From contig CAKRCD010000031.1 in NCBI GenBank assembly GCA_934307065.1, forward strand, positions 1 through 18,475: 18,475 nt of DNA. Direction: 5' to 3'. The stretch is from an uncultured Bariatricus sp. (GTDB lineage: Bacteria > Bacillota > Clostridia > Lachnospirales > Lachnospiraceae). Positions 1-6,713 of this stretch are shown here, in pieces; position 1 is the first letter of the stretch; every line of letters begins with the position of its first letter. A program made the translations under genes and the position numbers. The notes beneath the pieces are model-generated. The model saw only the letters and a program-made list of their open reading frames with translations, did not search any database and had not been told where the DNA came from.

Positions 1-233
1 GACGTCATACTCCATTCTTCAACAACTATCGTCCACAGTTCTACTTCAGAACAACAGACGTAACAGGTATCTGCGAACTTCCAGAAGGAACAGAAATGTG
101 CATGCCTGGTGACCATATCGAAATGACATGTGAACTTATCCATCCAGTAGCTATGGAACAGGGACTTCGTTTCGCTATCCGTGAAGGTGGACGTACAGTA
201 GGTTCAGGTGTAGTTAAAGAAATCATCGAATAA
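1..233 (+). CDS. tuf: Elongation factor Tu, C-terminal end (partial)
   Basis: This is the last 77 codons of a gene cut by the left edge; the reading frame starts at base 3 and ends at a TAA. The translation begins [20 protein letters not shown] and ends in SGVVKEIIE, which is the conserved third (beta-barrel) domain of EF-Tu. The run [18 protein letters not shown] is almost invariant in the family. EF-Tu is the GTPase that carries aminoacyl-tRNA to the ribosome in the cytoplasm. The GTPase domain lies outside the window, so nothing can be said about its start or promoter. Codon use is strongly biased toward C-ending codons such as ATC, TTC and AAC, unlike the neighbouring genes, as expected for a very highly expressed gene. 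A strong hairpin terminator follows the stop. Confidence 0.97.
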   Translation, partial: RHTPFFNNYRPQFYFRTTDVTGICELPEGTEMCMPGDHIEMTCELIHPVAMEQGLRFAIREGGRTVGSGVVKEIIE

Positions 234-241
234 TCTGCGCG

Positions 242-384
242 TAAGCAACGAGAAAATTAAATGAGTAAAATAAACCCGAAGCAAGGAAAACTTGCTTTCG
301 GGTTTTATTTTTACTCATTTTAAGCGGCGACTGCCGCGACCGAGGGAATGCAAAGCATTCGCGAGGTGATTTTCTCGTTGCTTA
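242..384. repeat. Nested palindromic intergenic element
   Basis: Outer arms of 16 bp, TAAGCAACGAGAAAAT at 242-257 and its exact reverse complement at 369-384, enclose three further hairpins: the tuf terminator (261-317), GCGGC/GCCGC (324-328 and 333-337, loop GACT) and GAATGC/GCATTC (346-351 and 355-360, loop AAA). The central part (324-366) is much more GC-rich than the surrounding DNA. This architecture resembles REP- or MITE-like intergenic repeats. Only one copy is visible here, so its repetitive nature is inference. Confidence 0.55.
261..317 (+). terminator. Intrinsic terminator of tuf
   Basis: A long hairpin: 272-285 pairs with 291-305 (one extra T in the right arm) around a GAAAA loop, and the flanks ATGAGTAAAA (261-270) and TTTTACTCAT (308-317) pair as well. 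The right arm contains TTTTATTTTT. It lies 28 nt after the tuf stop. Because the A-rich left flank mirrors the T-rich right flank, it could work in both directions. Confidence 0.85.
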
Positions 385-416
385 TATTTTAACCACTGAA
401 AGTTTTCGCATTCCCC

Positions 417-445
417 TTGCGGATTTACACAAATAGTGGTAATCT
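417..445 (+). promoter_or_regulatory. Promoter of the mgtE leader
   Basis: TTGCGG (417-422), a 17-bp spacer and TAATCT (440-445). The predicted start is near 452, five bases before the first paired base of the leader RNA, so promoter and structure agree. No better promoter lies closer to mgtE. Confidence 0.6.
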
Positions 446-451
446 AAAGGG

Positions 452-693
452 GCGATAAAATGTAGGAGGTGAAATATATGGACGGTTGCGATAGTACGGG
501 GCGAAGTATTTGTTGCGGTGTGATAATGTGTTATAAGAGTATAGATGGATTGTCAGAATGTTTGCAGTTGTCTATGTATATTCACTAGATACTACGATTT
601 TGAATCCATGATTTTCATTGCACCGCATAGTTCCTATACTACACAGCAAATGTAGAATATTTGCTTTGGAAATAACTAAAGCGGTGTTTTTTT
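452..693 (+). promoter_or_regulatory. Structured leader with terminator upstream of mgtE (candidate riboswitch or attenuator)
   Basis: A long basal stem is visible: 469-489 pairs with 564-585 (about 21 pairs, one bulge, several G-T pairs). It extends outward as 457-465 with 592-601. Inside it a small hairpin pairs 493-497 with 506-510. Downstream, CACCGC (621-626) pairs with GCGGTG (681-686), capped by GCAAAT/ATTTGC (646-651 and 659-664) and followed by seven T: a strong intrinsic terminator 32 nt before the mgtE start. The same CACCGC can instead pair with an identical GCGGTG at 515-520 (extended to 514-521 with 620-627, plus 525-528 with 616-619). Another 7-bp pairing joins 545-551 to 603-609. 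Mutually exclusive pairings of this kind mark a switch controlling readthrough. Mg2+ is the obvious candidate signal from context, but I do not see the conserved M-box motifs or those of another riboswitch I know. Confidence 0.6.
478..588 (+). CDS. Possible 36-residue Cys-rich leader peptide
   Basis: A short frame starts at ATG 478, eight bases after a perfect AGGAGG (464-469), and ends at TAG. The product is 36 residues beginning MDGCDSTGRSICCGVIMCY, with five cysteines. Both the ribosome site and the start codon are paired in the basal stem of the mgtE leader RNA, and the stop lies just past the stem's right arm, so translation and RNA folding would compete. It could be a regulatory leader peptide, with ribosome movement deciding which hairpin forms, or a chance frame in a structured RNA. 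I recognise no family. Confidence 0.3.
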   Translation: MDGCDSTGRSICCGVIMCYKSIDGLSECLQLSMYIH

Positions 694-724
694 ATGCCCT
701 TTTGCGGCAAGAAGGAGGGAAATC

Positions 725-2116
725 ATGAAGGATATTTTAAAAGAACCGACATACGAAGAATTATTGGTTGAGCTGTTTCGAAGTAATCTTTCGAAAGAAG
801 AATTATTGGAACAGTTATCTGATTACCATGAAAATGATATTGCGGGTGCAATTGAACAATTGACTGAAGAAGAAAGAAAAAAATTGTATCCACTTCTCGG
901 CGATGAATTAATCGCAGAAATTTTTGCATATATAGATCATCCGGATCAGTATTTATCTGAACTTCCATCGGGAACTGCAGTGAAAGTACTTTCCAACATG
1001 GATTCCGATGAAGTTGTTGATATTTTGGAGGAAATGGAAGATGATCGTAAAGAGAGAATCGTTTCGTTATTAGATGAAGAAACAGGAACTGACGTTAAGT
1101 TGATTCTTTCTTATGAAGATGATGAAATCGGTAGTAAAATGACTACGAATTTCATCAAAATCAAAAATAACCTGACTATTCGACAGGCTATGCGTGAGCT
1201 GGTTCAGCAGGCAGGCGAAAATGATAATATTTCGACCATTTATGTGACAGATGCCAATGATAAGTTTTATGGTGCCATCGATTTAAAGGATTTAATTATA
1301 GCCCGTGACGGAACGGATTTAGAGAGTCTGATTAGTACATCTTATCCATACATCAATGATCATGAGAAGATTAGTGAGTGTATTGAGCGTATCAAGGATT
1401 ATGCAGAAGATTCGATTCCGGTTCTTTCTGATGACGATGAAATTCTTGGTGTTATCACATCTCAGAGTATCGTAGAAGTTGTCGATGATGAGATGGGTGA
1501 TGACTATGCGAAGCTGGCCGGTTTGATTGCGGAAGAAGATTTGCAGGAAAAGACTACAGAAAGTATGAAAAAACGTCTTCCATGGCTGATTGCACTTCTG
1601 TTTTTGGGTATTGTTGTATCATCTGTGGTAGGTATGTTTGAAACCGTTGTGGCAGTACTTCCGATTGTAATGTGTTTCCAGTCATTAATTCTGGATATGG
1701 CGGGAAATGTGGGTACACAGTCACTGGCTGTAACAATCCGTGTTCTTATGGATGACAATCTGACAACAGCCCAGAAGCTGGGACTTGTAGCAAAAGAAAT
1801 GAAGGTAGGACTTGCAAACGGACTGTTTCTGGGAGCGATTGCGTTTGCATTTATCGGACTTTATATATTCTTAGTCAAACATAATCCAATTGGAATGGCA
1901 TTCTTGATATCAGGGTGCGTGGGTGTTTCACTTATGGTGGCAATGGTAATTTCCAGCATGGTAGGAACTTTGATTCCAATGTTCTTCCATAAGATTAAAG
2001 TTGACCCGGCAGTAGCTTCCGGTCCATTGATTACTACAGTAAACGACCTGGTAGCAGTTATTACCTATTATGGTCTTGCATGGCTCCTGTTAATAGAAAT
2101 CTTCCATTTGGTATAG
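725..2116 (+). CDS. mgtE: Magnesium transporter MgtE
   Basis: A 463-residue MgtE-family Mg2+ channel/transporter of the cytoplasmic membrane, of usual length. Residues 10-135 are the acidic helical MgtE N domain. Residues 138-255 form a CBS pair, with MTTNFIKIKNNLTIRQAMREL opening the first. From 285 there are five hydrophobic segments (about 287-305, 308-326, 362-384, 391-418, 436-460). Signature stretches are GNVGTQSLAVTIR at 328-340 and the TTVND run ending at D441, the conserved pore aspartate position (D432 in the Thermus protein). In the family, the N and CBS domains sense intracellular Mg2+ and close the pore. The start is set by AAGGAGGG six bases upstream. A terminator-containing leader precedes it, and the next gene follows after 46 nt. 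Confidence 0.95.
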   Translation: MKDILKEPTYEELLVELFRSNLSKEELLEQLSDYHENDIAGAIEQLTEEERKKLYPLLGDELIAEIFAYIDHPDQYLSELPSGTAVKVLSNMDSDEVVDILEEMEDDRKERIVSLLDEETGTDVKLILSYEDDEIGSKMTTNFIKIKNNLTIRQAMRELVQQAGENDNISTIYVTDANDKFYGAIDLKDLIIARDGTDLESLISTSYPYINDHEKISECIERIKDYAEDSIPVLSDDDEILGVITSQSIVEVVDDEMGDDYAKLAGLIAEEDLQEKTTESMKKRLPWLIALLFLGIVVSSVVGMFETVVAVLPIVMCFQSLILDMAGNVGTQSLAVTIRVLMDDNLTTAQKLGLVAKEMKVGLANGLFLGAIAFAFIGLYIFLVKHNPIGMAFLISGCVGVSLMVAMVISSMVGTLIPMFFHKIKVDPAVASGPLITTVNDLVAVITYYGLAWLLLIEIFHLV

Positions 2117-2162
2117 AATTAACAGAGAACACAATATACGGATTTAAGATAAAGGGGAAGTA

Positions 2163-2933
2163 ATGAATCAAAATTCAAAAAAAATTTTATCGATTGTTCT
2201 GCCAGTTGCTATAGCAGTATTTTCTATATTTGTATTGGCAAAACCGGCATCTTCACCAACAACTTATGCAAAGACAATTGCGTCTCTCGATGAGAAAAAG
2301 ACAACGGTAATGGAGCTGACAGCGGCTTCTACGGCTGTATCGGCCGCAATCACTTTGATTCCGGGAGATACGGCTACACCAATTGCAGAGAAGCTGGCAG
2401 ATTTAAGTACGTATTTTCTGGTGGTGCTTTGTGCAATCTATTTGGAAAAATATATGCTTACATTGGCCGGATTTACTGTGTTTAAAGTGATGGTACCAGC
2501 GGTGTGCATCTTGTTTATTATAAATGTGTTTCGAAAAAATGAGGCTTGTAAGCGCCTGATGAAGAAAATTGGAGTTTTGTCGCTTGCATTGATATTTCTT
2601 GTTCCAGTAAGTGTGAAGGTATCTGATTTTATTCAGAACACATATGAAGAGTCAATTAATGAAACGATTTCATCGGCAAAAGAAATGTCAAATGAATTGG
2701 AAGATGAAGAGGATAAAAGTTTGTGGGATCGGATTACAGATGGTGCCACAAGCGCGGTGAAGAAGGTGGAACAGTCACTGAATCAGTTCGTGGAAGCGTT
2801 GGCAGTACTGATTGTAACATCGTGTATCATTCCTATTTTGATTTTGGTATTTTTTGTGTGGCTTATGAAAATGCTTCTTGGCATGGATACTAGTCCGAAA
2901 ATGGTAAAGAGGAAAAATATAGATGAAATATAG
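2163..2933 (+). CDS. Multi-spanning membrane protein of unknown function
   Basis: A 256-residue protein I cannot assign to a named family. Hydrophobic segments lie near residues 8-26, 83-103, 106-123, 136-153 and 210-238, with a weaker one near 52-67. Residues 155-205 are a charged, probably helical stretch rich in Glu, Asp and Lys. The N-terminal segment followed by AKPASS could be an uncleaved anchor or a signal peptide. AAGGGGAAG lies just upstream of the ATG. The gene sits 46 nt after mgtE with no terminator between them and overlaps the next gene by 11 nt, so it is probably cotranscribed and translationally coupled to sfsA-mutY. Its position between a transporter and a repair gene gives no functional clue. 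Confidence 0.75.
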   Translation: MNQNSKKILSIVLPVAIAVFSIFVLAKPASSPTTYAKTIASLDEKKTTVMELTAASTAVSAAITLIPGDTATPIAEKLADLSTYFLVVLCAIYLEKYMLTLAGFTVFKVMVPAVCILFIINVFRKNEACKRLMKKIGVLSLALIFLVPVSVKVSDFIQNTYEESINETISSAKEMSNELEDEEDKSLWDRITDGATSAVKKVEQSLNQFVEALAVLIVTSCIIPILILVFFVWLMKMLLGMDTSPKMVKRKNIDEI

Positions 2934-4683
2934 TAATATGATAACGGGACGGTTCTTGAATCGTCCCAATCGTTTTATTGCACAGGTTGAGATAAACGGA
3001 ATAGAAGAAACAGTTCATGTGAAAAATACGGGGAGATGTAGAGAACTCCTTGTTCCGGACGTAGAAGTTTATCTGCAGGAGTCCCATGAACCCAAGAGAA
3101 AAACAAAATGGGATTTGATTGCTGTGAAGAAGGGGGATCGGATTATCAATATGGATTCCCAGATTCCGAACCGGGCAGTAGAAGAATGGCTTCGAAATGG
3201 AAATTTTTTTGCAGATATGCACCTGCTGAAACCGGAAAAAACCTATAAAAAGTCCAGATTTGACTTTTATGCAGAGTACAAAGATAAAAAAGCATTTATC
3301 GAAGTAAAGGGTGTTACATTGGAAATGGGTGGTGTGGTTCGTTTTCCCGATGCACCAAGTGAAAGAGCAGTGAAGCATGTGGAGGAGCTTATAGAAGCAG
3401 TAAACGAAGGCTATGAAGCTTATCTGTTCTTTGTAGTGCAGATGGAGAAAGTTAAGTATTTTACACCGAACAGAGATGCCCAGCCAGAATTTGCAGAAGT
3501 ACTGTTACAGGCAGAGAGGGCTGGTGTTCATATCCGGGCATTTGACTGCAGGGTAACAAGCGAGTCTATCCAGATAAATGAACCGGTACCGGTCATTTTA
3601 GAGAATGAAGAATTGTATGAAGCGGTGGAACCATTGGTTCATTGGTTCAGGGAGAATAAGCGCGATTTACCTTGGAGACATCATGTGAATGCTTACCGGG
3701 TCTGGGTTTCGGAAATAATGCTTCAGCAGACGAGAGTGGAGGCAGTGAAACCATTTTACCATCGTTTTATGAAAGAATTACCTACTATTGAAGCATTGGC
3801 AGAAGCAGGAGAGGACCAGTTGTTAAAACTATGGGAAGGTCTTGGATACTACAATCGGATTCGTAATATGCAGATTGCTGCTAGACAGATTGTAGAAGAC
3901 TACAGCGGTGAATTTCCCCATGAATATGAGCAGATCCTTTCCTTAAAAGGAATTGGAAGTTATACAGCAGGAGCCATAGCGTCTTTCGCATTCGAGATTC
4001 CAAAACCGGCAGTAGACGGAAATGTTCTGCGAGTTGTGTCCAGAATCCTGGCAAGCAGAGAAGATATTATGAAAGCATCTGTGCGGAAACAGATGGAAGA
4101 AAATATAGAAAAAGTAATTCCGAGAGATTGTCCGTCAGATTTTAATCAGGGATTGATTGAACTTGGTGCGATTGTCTGCGTTCCGAATGGAGAGCCGAAG
4201 TGTGACATCTGTCCCTTGGCTTCCTTGTGTCGTGCAAGAAAGCTTGGATGTCAGAGTGAACTCCCAGTAAAGAAGAAGGCAAAAGACAGAAAAATAGAGC
4301 AGAAAACGATTCTTGTTTTCCAGGATGGAGAGACGGTTGCCATTCACAAGCGGGGAAAGAAAGGCTTATTAGCTGGTATGTATGAATTCCCGAATGTGGA
4401 GGGACACCTGTCAATGGAGGAAGTAGTAGAATATTGTAAATCCATTGGACTGACCCCGGTGTTTGTAAAAGAGCTGCCGGCTGCAAAACACATTTTTAGT
4501 CATATAGAGTGGCATATGAAAGGGTTTGCAGTAAGAGTAGATGAATTAGAAAAGCAGGGACCGAAAGATTTTATCTTTGCATATCCAGAAGAAATTCAGG
4601 CGAAATATTCAATTCCGGCCGCATTTGAAGCCTATACGAAATATGTAAATATCAGGCTGGGACAAAATAAATATGAGGAATGA
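2923..4683 (+). CDS. sfsA/mutY: Fused SfsA nuclease and MutY adenine glycosylase
   Basis: One uninterrupted frame of 586 residues encodes two proteins that are usually separate. Residues 1-225 are a full-length SfsA (DNA/RNA nuclease family, about 230 residues): VHVKNTGRCRELL at 31-43, RFDFYAE at 112-118, FIEVKGVTLE at 125-134 and FPDAPSERAVKHVEEL at 141-156. Residues 228-580 are a complete MutY, which removes adenine mispaired with 8-oxoguanine. It shows SEIMLQQTR with catalytic E264, helix-hairpin-helix LKGIGSYTAGAIA (341-353), VDGNVLRV with catalytic D365, four cluster cysteines C419, C427, C430 and C436 (first spacing seven residues rather than the textbook six), and a C-terminal NUDIX-like domain with FSH at 525-527. 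The linker is only a few residues. The start overlaps the previous gene by 11 nt and has AGAGG upstream. Each half looks functional. Confidence 0.93.
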   Translation: MKYSNMITGRFLNRPNRFIAQVEINGIEETVHVKNTGRCRELLVPDVEVYLQESHEPKRKTKWDLIAVKKGDRIINMDSQIPNRAVEEWLRNGNFFADMHLLKPEKTYKKSRFDFYAEYKDKKAFIEVKGVTLEMGGVVRFPDAPSERAVKHVEELIEAVNEGYEAYLFFVVQMEKVKYFTPNRDAQPEFAEVLLQAERAGVHIRAFDCRVTSESIQINEPVPVILENEELYEAVEPLVHWFRENKRDLPWRHHVNAYRVWVSEIMLQQTRVEAVKPFYHRFMKELPTIEALAEAGEDQLLKLWEGLGYYNRIRNMQIAARQIVEDYSGEFPHEYEQILSLKGIGSYTAGAIASFAFEIPKPAVDGNVLRVVSRILASREDIMKASVRKQMEENIEKVIPRDCPSDFNQGLIELGAIVCVPNGEPKCDICPLASLCRARKLGCQSELPVKKKAKDRKIEQKTILVFQDGETVAIHKRGKKGLLAGMYEFPNVEGHLSMEEVVEYCKSIGLTPVFVKELPAAKHIFSHIEWHMKGFAVRVDELEKQGPKDFIFAYPEEIQAKYSIPAAFEAYTKYVNIRLGQNKYEE

Positions 4684-4711
4684 TCAGGGGGGGACTTTAC
4701 AATCCCCTGAT
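4683..4711 (+). terminator. Hairpin at the sfsA-mutY stop codon
   Basis: ATCAGGGG (4683-4690) and CCCCTGAT (4704-4711) form a perfect 8-bp stem whose left arm begins at the last base of the stop codon. It is followed by TATGAAAAAA rather than a T-tract, so it more likely protects the 3' end or assists the next hairpin than terminates alone. Confidence 0.5.
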
Positions 4712-4715
4712 ATGA

Positions 4716-4760
4716 AAAAATATCGCTATACTAAATCTCTTTTAGCATAGCGATATTTTT
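4716..4760. terminator. Bidirectional terminator between convergent genes
   Basis: A perfect 14-bp inverted repeat, AAAAATATCGCTAT (4716-4729) with ATAGCGATATTTTT (4747-4760), plus an inner CTAAA/TTTAG stem. The A-run on one side and T-run on the other serve the plus-strand sfsA-mutY and the minus-strand PAP2 gene, whose stop codon lies at its edge. Confidence 0.9.
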
Positions 4761-5439
4761 ATATTTGTTTAATTGTCTGCCGTGCAAATGCCGGATGTTT
4801 TTTTCGAACCGGCTCATATGTAAATACGAATACAACATAAGCGGTGAGAAAAGCAGCGCAAACATCAATGACTGAATGCTGTTTCAAAAACATGGTTGAT
4901 AGAATAATCAAAACCGTTGTTACAAAAGCAGCAGGCTTCATCCATTTCTTCTGACATAGTTTTTCATCTTTGGATATTGCAATGTAGCATCCAATCGAGT
5001 TATATACATGAAGACTCGGCAATACATTGGTTGGTGTATCCGTATGATATATGAACTTCACGAGTTCGATGAAGATATTATCGCGTGTAAATACTACAGG
5101 CCGCAGATGCAAACCGTTCGGAAATACGGTACAGACTACCAAAAAGAATGTCATTCCGGTAATGAGGAATTTGGCTAACTGGTAGAAACTCTGTTTATCT
5201 TTAAAGAAAAAGTAGAGCGCTGTAACTGTAATATACACAAACCAGAACAGGTAGGGTACAATGAAATATTCACAAAACGGTATGAATTTGTCAAGTGGTG
5301 AAGAAATCACGTAATAATTATAAGTTACTTTTTTCTCCAGCCACGCAAACCAAGGCAGATAGATAAGTCCATAGAGAAAAATCCATGCGTGACTGTACTT
5401 ATATAACAACCATTTACACTTATCTGAAAATGCTTTCAA
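4759..5439 (-). CDS. PAP2-superfamily membrane phosphatase
   Basis: With a TTG start this is a 226-residue integral membrane protein of the PAP2 (type 2 phosphatidic acid phosphatase) superfamily. The three signature blocks are visible: LHLRP at 110-114 (block 1 end), PSLH at 141-144 and STMFLKQH with D192 at 181-192 (block 3, with the His nucleophile). Hydrophobic segments flank them, near 17-35, 59-79, 90-106, 144-156, 170-186 and 193-208. Such enzymes remove phosphate from lipid substrates at the membrane. The exact substrate cannot be read here. TTG is preferred because AAAGGAG lies at the right distance before it; the ATG seven codons upstream has no ribosome site. The gene follows a lipid-kinase gene on the same strand but has its own promoter. 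Confidence 0.85.
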   Translation of the reverse strand: MKAFSDKCKWLLYKYSHAWIFLYGLIYLPWFAWLEKKVTYNYYVISSPLDKFIPFCEYFIVPYLFWFVYITVTALYFFFKDKQSFYQLAKFLITGMTFFLVVCTVFPNGLHLRPVVFTRDNIFIELVKFIYHTDTPTNVLPSLHVYNSIGCYIAISKDEKLCQKKWMKPAAFVTTVLIILSTMFLKQHSVIDVCAAFLTAYVVFVFTYEPVRKKHPAFARQTIKQI

Positions 5440-5525
5440 GTCATTCACTCCTTTAGTCATAGTTGAATCTGTTAGTTGCAAAATATCGGACAAAAGTCCG
5501 AAAAACCATTTTAATATCAGCAGAC

Positions 5526-5554
5526 AGTATACCACCAAATGCTTTTAGAAACAA
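5526..5554 (-). promoter_or_regulatory. Promoter of the PAP2 gene
   Basis: On the minus strand, TTGTTT (5549-5554), a 17-bp spacer and TATACT (5526-5531). Transcription would start near 5519, which excludes upstream in-frame start codons. The leader contains a small CGGAC/GTCCG hairpin (5487-5500). Confidence 0.6.
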
Positions 5555-5592
5555 CCACCTTAATAAAACCTTTATATTTTTTAGAAGAATTT

Positions 5593-6510
5593 TCAAGATT
5601 GGATTAATTTTACAGAAGCTTCTTCTAAGTGCATGGAAACTGCAGTTTCCGGGAAAACGGTTTCACCATCCATATGTAAAACCAGTGGAATCTCTGATTC
5701 TAATTCTGCACTTTTGCAACGATAAATATGTACACCTTTCAAGTGCGTATGTTTTCCGGTAAATACGGTAGGCAGAATCAGGAGTGCCTGTAGTTTTGGT
5801 ACGTCAGCTACCACAATTAAATCTAACATATCATCATCTGAACGTGCATCCGGACAGAATTTACAGCCACCACCTTCATAAGGCAGATTCATTGCAGTAG
5901 CGAAAAAGGTTTGTTTAAATTCCAGAACTCTGCCATCATCCAAAGTGATTTTCATCTTCTTTGGAGTACAGCGGATCAGACAGCTTATGGACAAACCGAC
6001 ATAAGCGAGTTTCCCAAGTTTAATCCGGTTTAGAAAATGCTTGAGGCGGGAGATACATACTTCCTGGCAAATGGATGCATCATAACCAAAACCTGAACTG
6101 ACTGCAAAACGTCGTTTCGTATTTTGATATTCAGTAACACCCAGATTCAGTTTCCGGATATGCTGCGGATGAAGGATCTGCTCAAGAGCTTCTTTATAAT
6201 TTCTGGTCAGTTCAAGCCCACGTGCAAAGTCGTTCCCGGAACCGATTGGAATATAACCTAATGTAATCTTCTCAGGGCAGCGAATCCCACTTACGACTTC
6301 GCCGATTGTTCCGTCTCCGCCGAGGACAACAAGGGTATGTGGCTGCTTGTCTGCCGTGATGGAAGCAGTCAGTTTTTCGGCATGTCTTTGATATTTGGTA
6401 AAATATACCTGATAGTCAATCTTTTTATCCTTTAATATAGGTTCTACTTTATTCCATACTTCTTTTCCAAAACCAGAAGAGGCATTTGGATTTACAATAA
6501 AATGGTACAC
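5593..6510 (-). CDS. Diacylglycerol kinase family lipid kinase
   Basis: From a GTG start this is a 305-residue cytoplasmic or membrane-associated kinase of the DagK/YegS/BmrU family, which transfers phosphate from ATP to diacylglycerol or a related lipid. It begins MYHFIVNPNASSG, the usual first strand. The nucleotide loop GGDGT is at 64-68, GSGNDFARG at 90-98 and the C-terminal LHMDGE at 278-283; the length is normal. GTG is chosen because AGGA lies six bases before it and the family starts here. Longer frames are excluded because the promoter's predicted start (near 6562) lies inside the extension. PAP2 follows 153 nt downstream: a kinase making phosphatidate-type lipid beside a phosphatase removing it suggests recycling of a shared lipid pool, an inference. 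Confidence 0.9.
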   Translation of the reverse strand: MYHFIVNPNASSGFGKEVWNKVEPILKDKKIDYQVYFTKYQRHAEKLTASITADKQPHTLVVLGGDGTIGEVVSGIRCPEKITLGYIPIGSGNDFARGLELTRNYKEALEQILHPQHIRKLNLGVTEYQNTKRRFAVSSGFGYDASICQEVCISRLKHFLNRIKLGKLAYVGLSISCLIRCTPKKMKITLDDGRVLEFKQTFFATAMNLPYEGGGCKFCPDARSDDDMLDLIVVADVPKLQALLILPTVFTGKHTHLKGVHIYRCKSAELESEIPLVLHMDGETVFPETAVSMHLEEASVKLIQS

Positions 6511-6568
6511 GTTGTTTCCTGCTTTCTTTTGTATAATCATATGAATGAAATTGTTTGTATCTGTCCTT

Positions 6569-6597
6569 ATTATAAGAAAATGAAAAATAATCTGCAA
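6569..6597 (-). promoter_or_regulatory. Promoter of the lipid kinase gene
   Basis: Minus strand: TTGCAG (6592-6597), 17-bp spacer, perfect TATAAT (6569-6574). The start near 6562 gives a leader of about 50 nt before the GTG. Confidence 0.75.
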
Positions 6598-6677
6598 TGA
6601 TAAAAGCAGAGAAATGCCGTGTTTTCGGAAGAAAAACAACTTATAGAATCCATCTATAAATATATCATAATAAGCAA

Positions 6678-6707
6678 TTGGACTTTTCGGTAGACATGAC
6701 ATATAAT
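6678..6707 (+). promoter_or_regulatory. Plus-strand promoter of a candidate small RNA
   Basis: TTGGAC (6678-6683), an 18-bp spacer and a perfect TATAAT (6702-6707). It points away from the lipid kinase gene and toward the plus-strand terminator at 6766-6798. Confidence 0.5.
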
Positions 6708-6713
6708 GAAATC

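Noticed and set aside
452..620. M-box (ykoK) Mg2+ riboswitch as the identity of the mgtE leader
   Set aside because: The gene context fits and CTACGATT near the 3' side is reminiscent, but I could not find the conserved internal M-box blocks, so I left it unassigned. A covariance search would decide.
3590..3620. The SfsA-MutY junction as an assembly or frameshift artefact
   Set aside because: The frame is continuous with no stop or homopolymer slip evident, and both halves are intact and full length, which an artefactual join would not normally give. Read data could still test it.
5487..5500. CGGAC-AAAA-GTCCG hairpin as a terminator between the lipid kinase and PAP2
   Set aside because: On the minus strand it is not followed by a continuous T-run and it lies within the PAP2 leader, downstream of that gene's promoter.
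5440..5538. N-terminal extension of the PAP2 protein to an ATG at 5538
   Set aside because: The predicted promoter start is near 5519, inside the extension, and the TTG at 5439 has the good ribosome site.
6511..6702. N-terminal extension of the lipid kinase to 6702
   Set aside because: It covers the promoter at 6569-6597, has no ribosome site and does not resemble the family.
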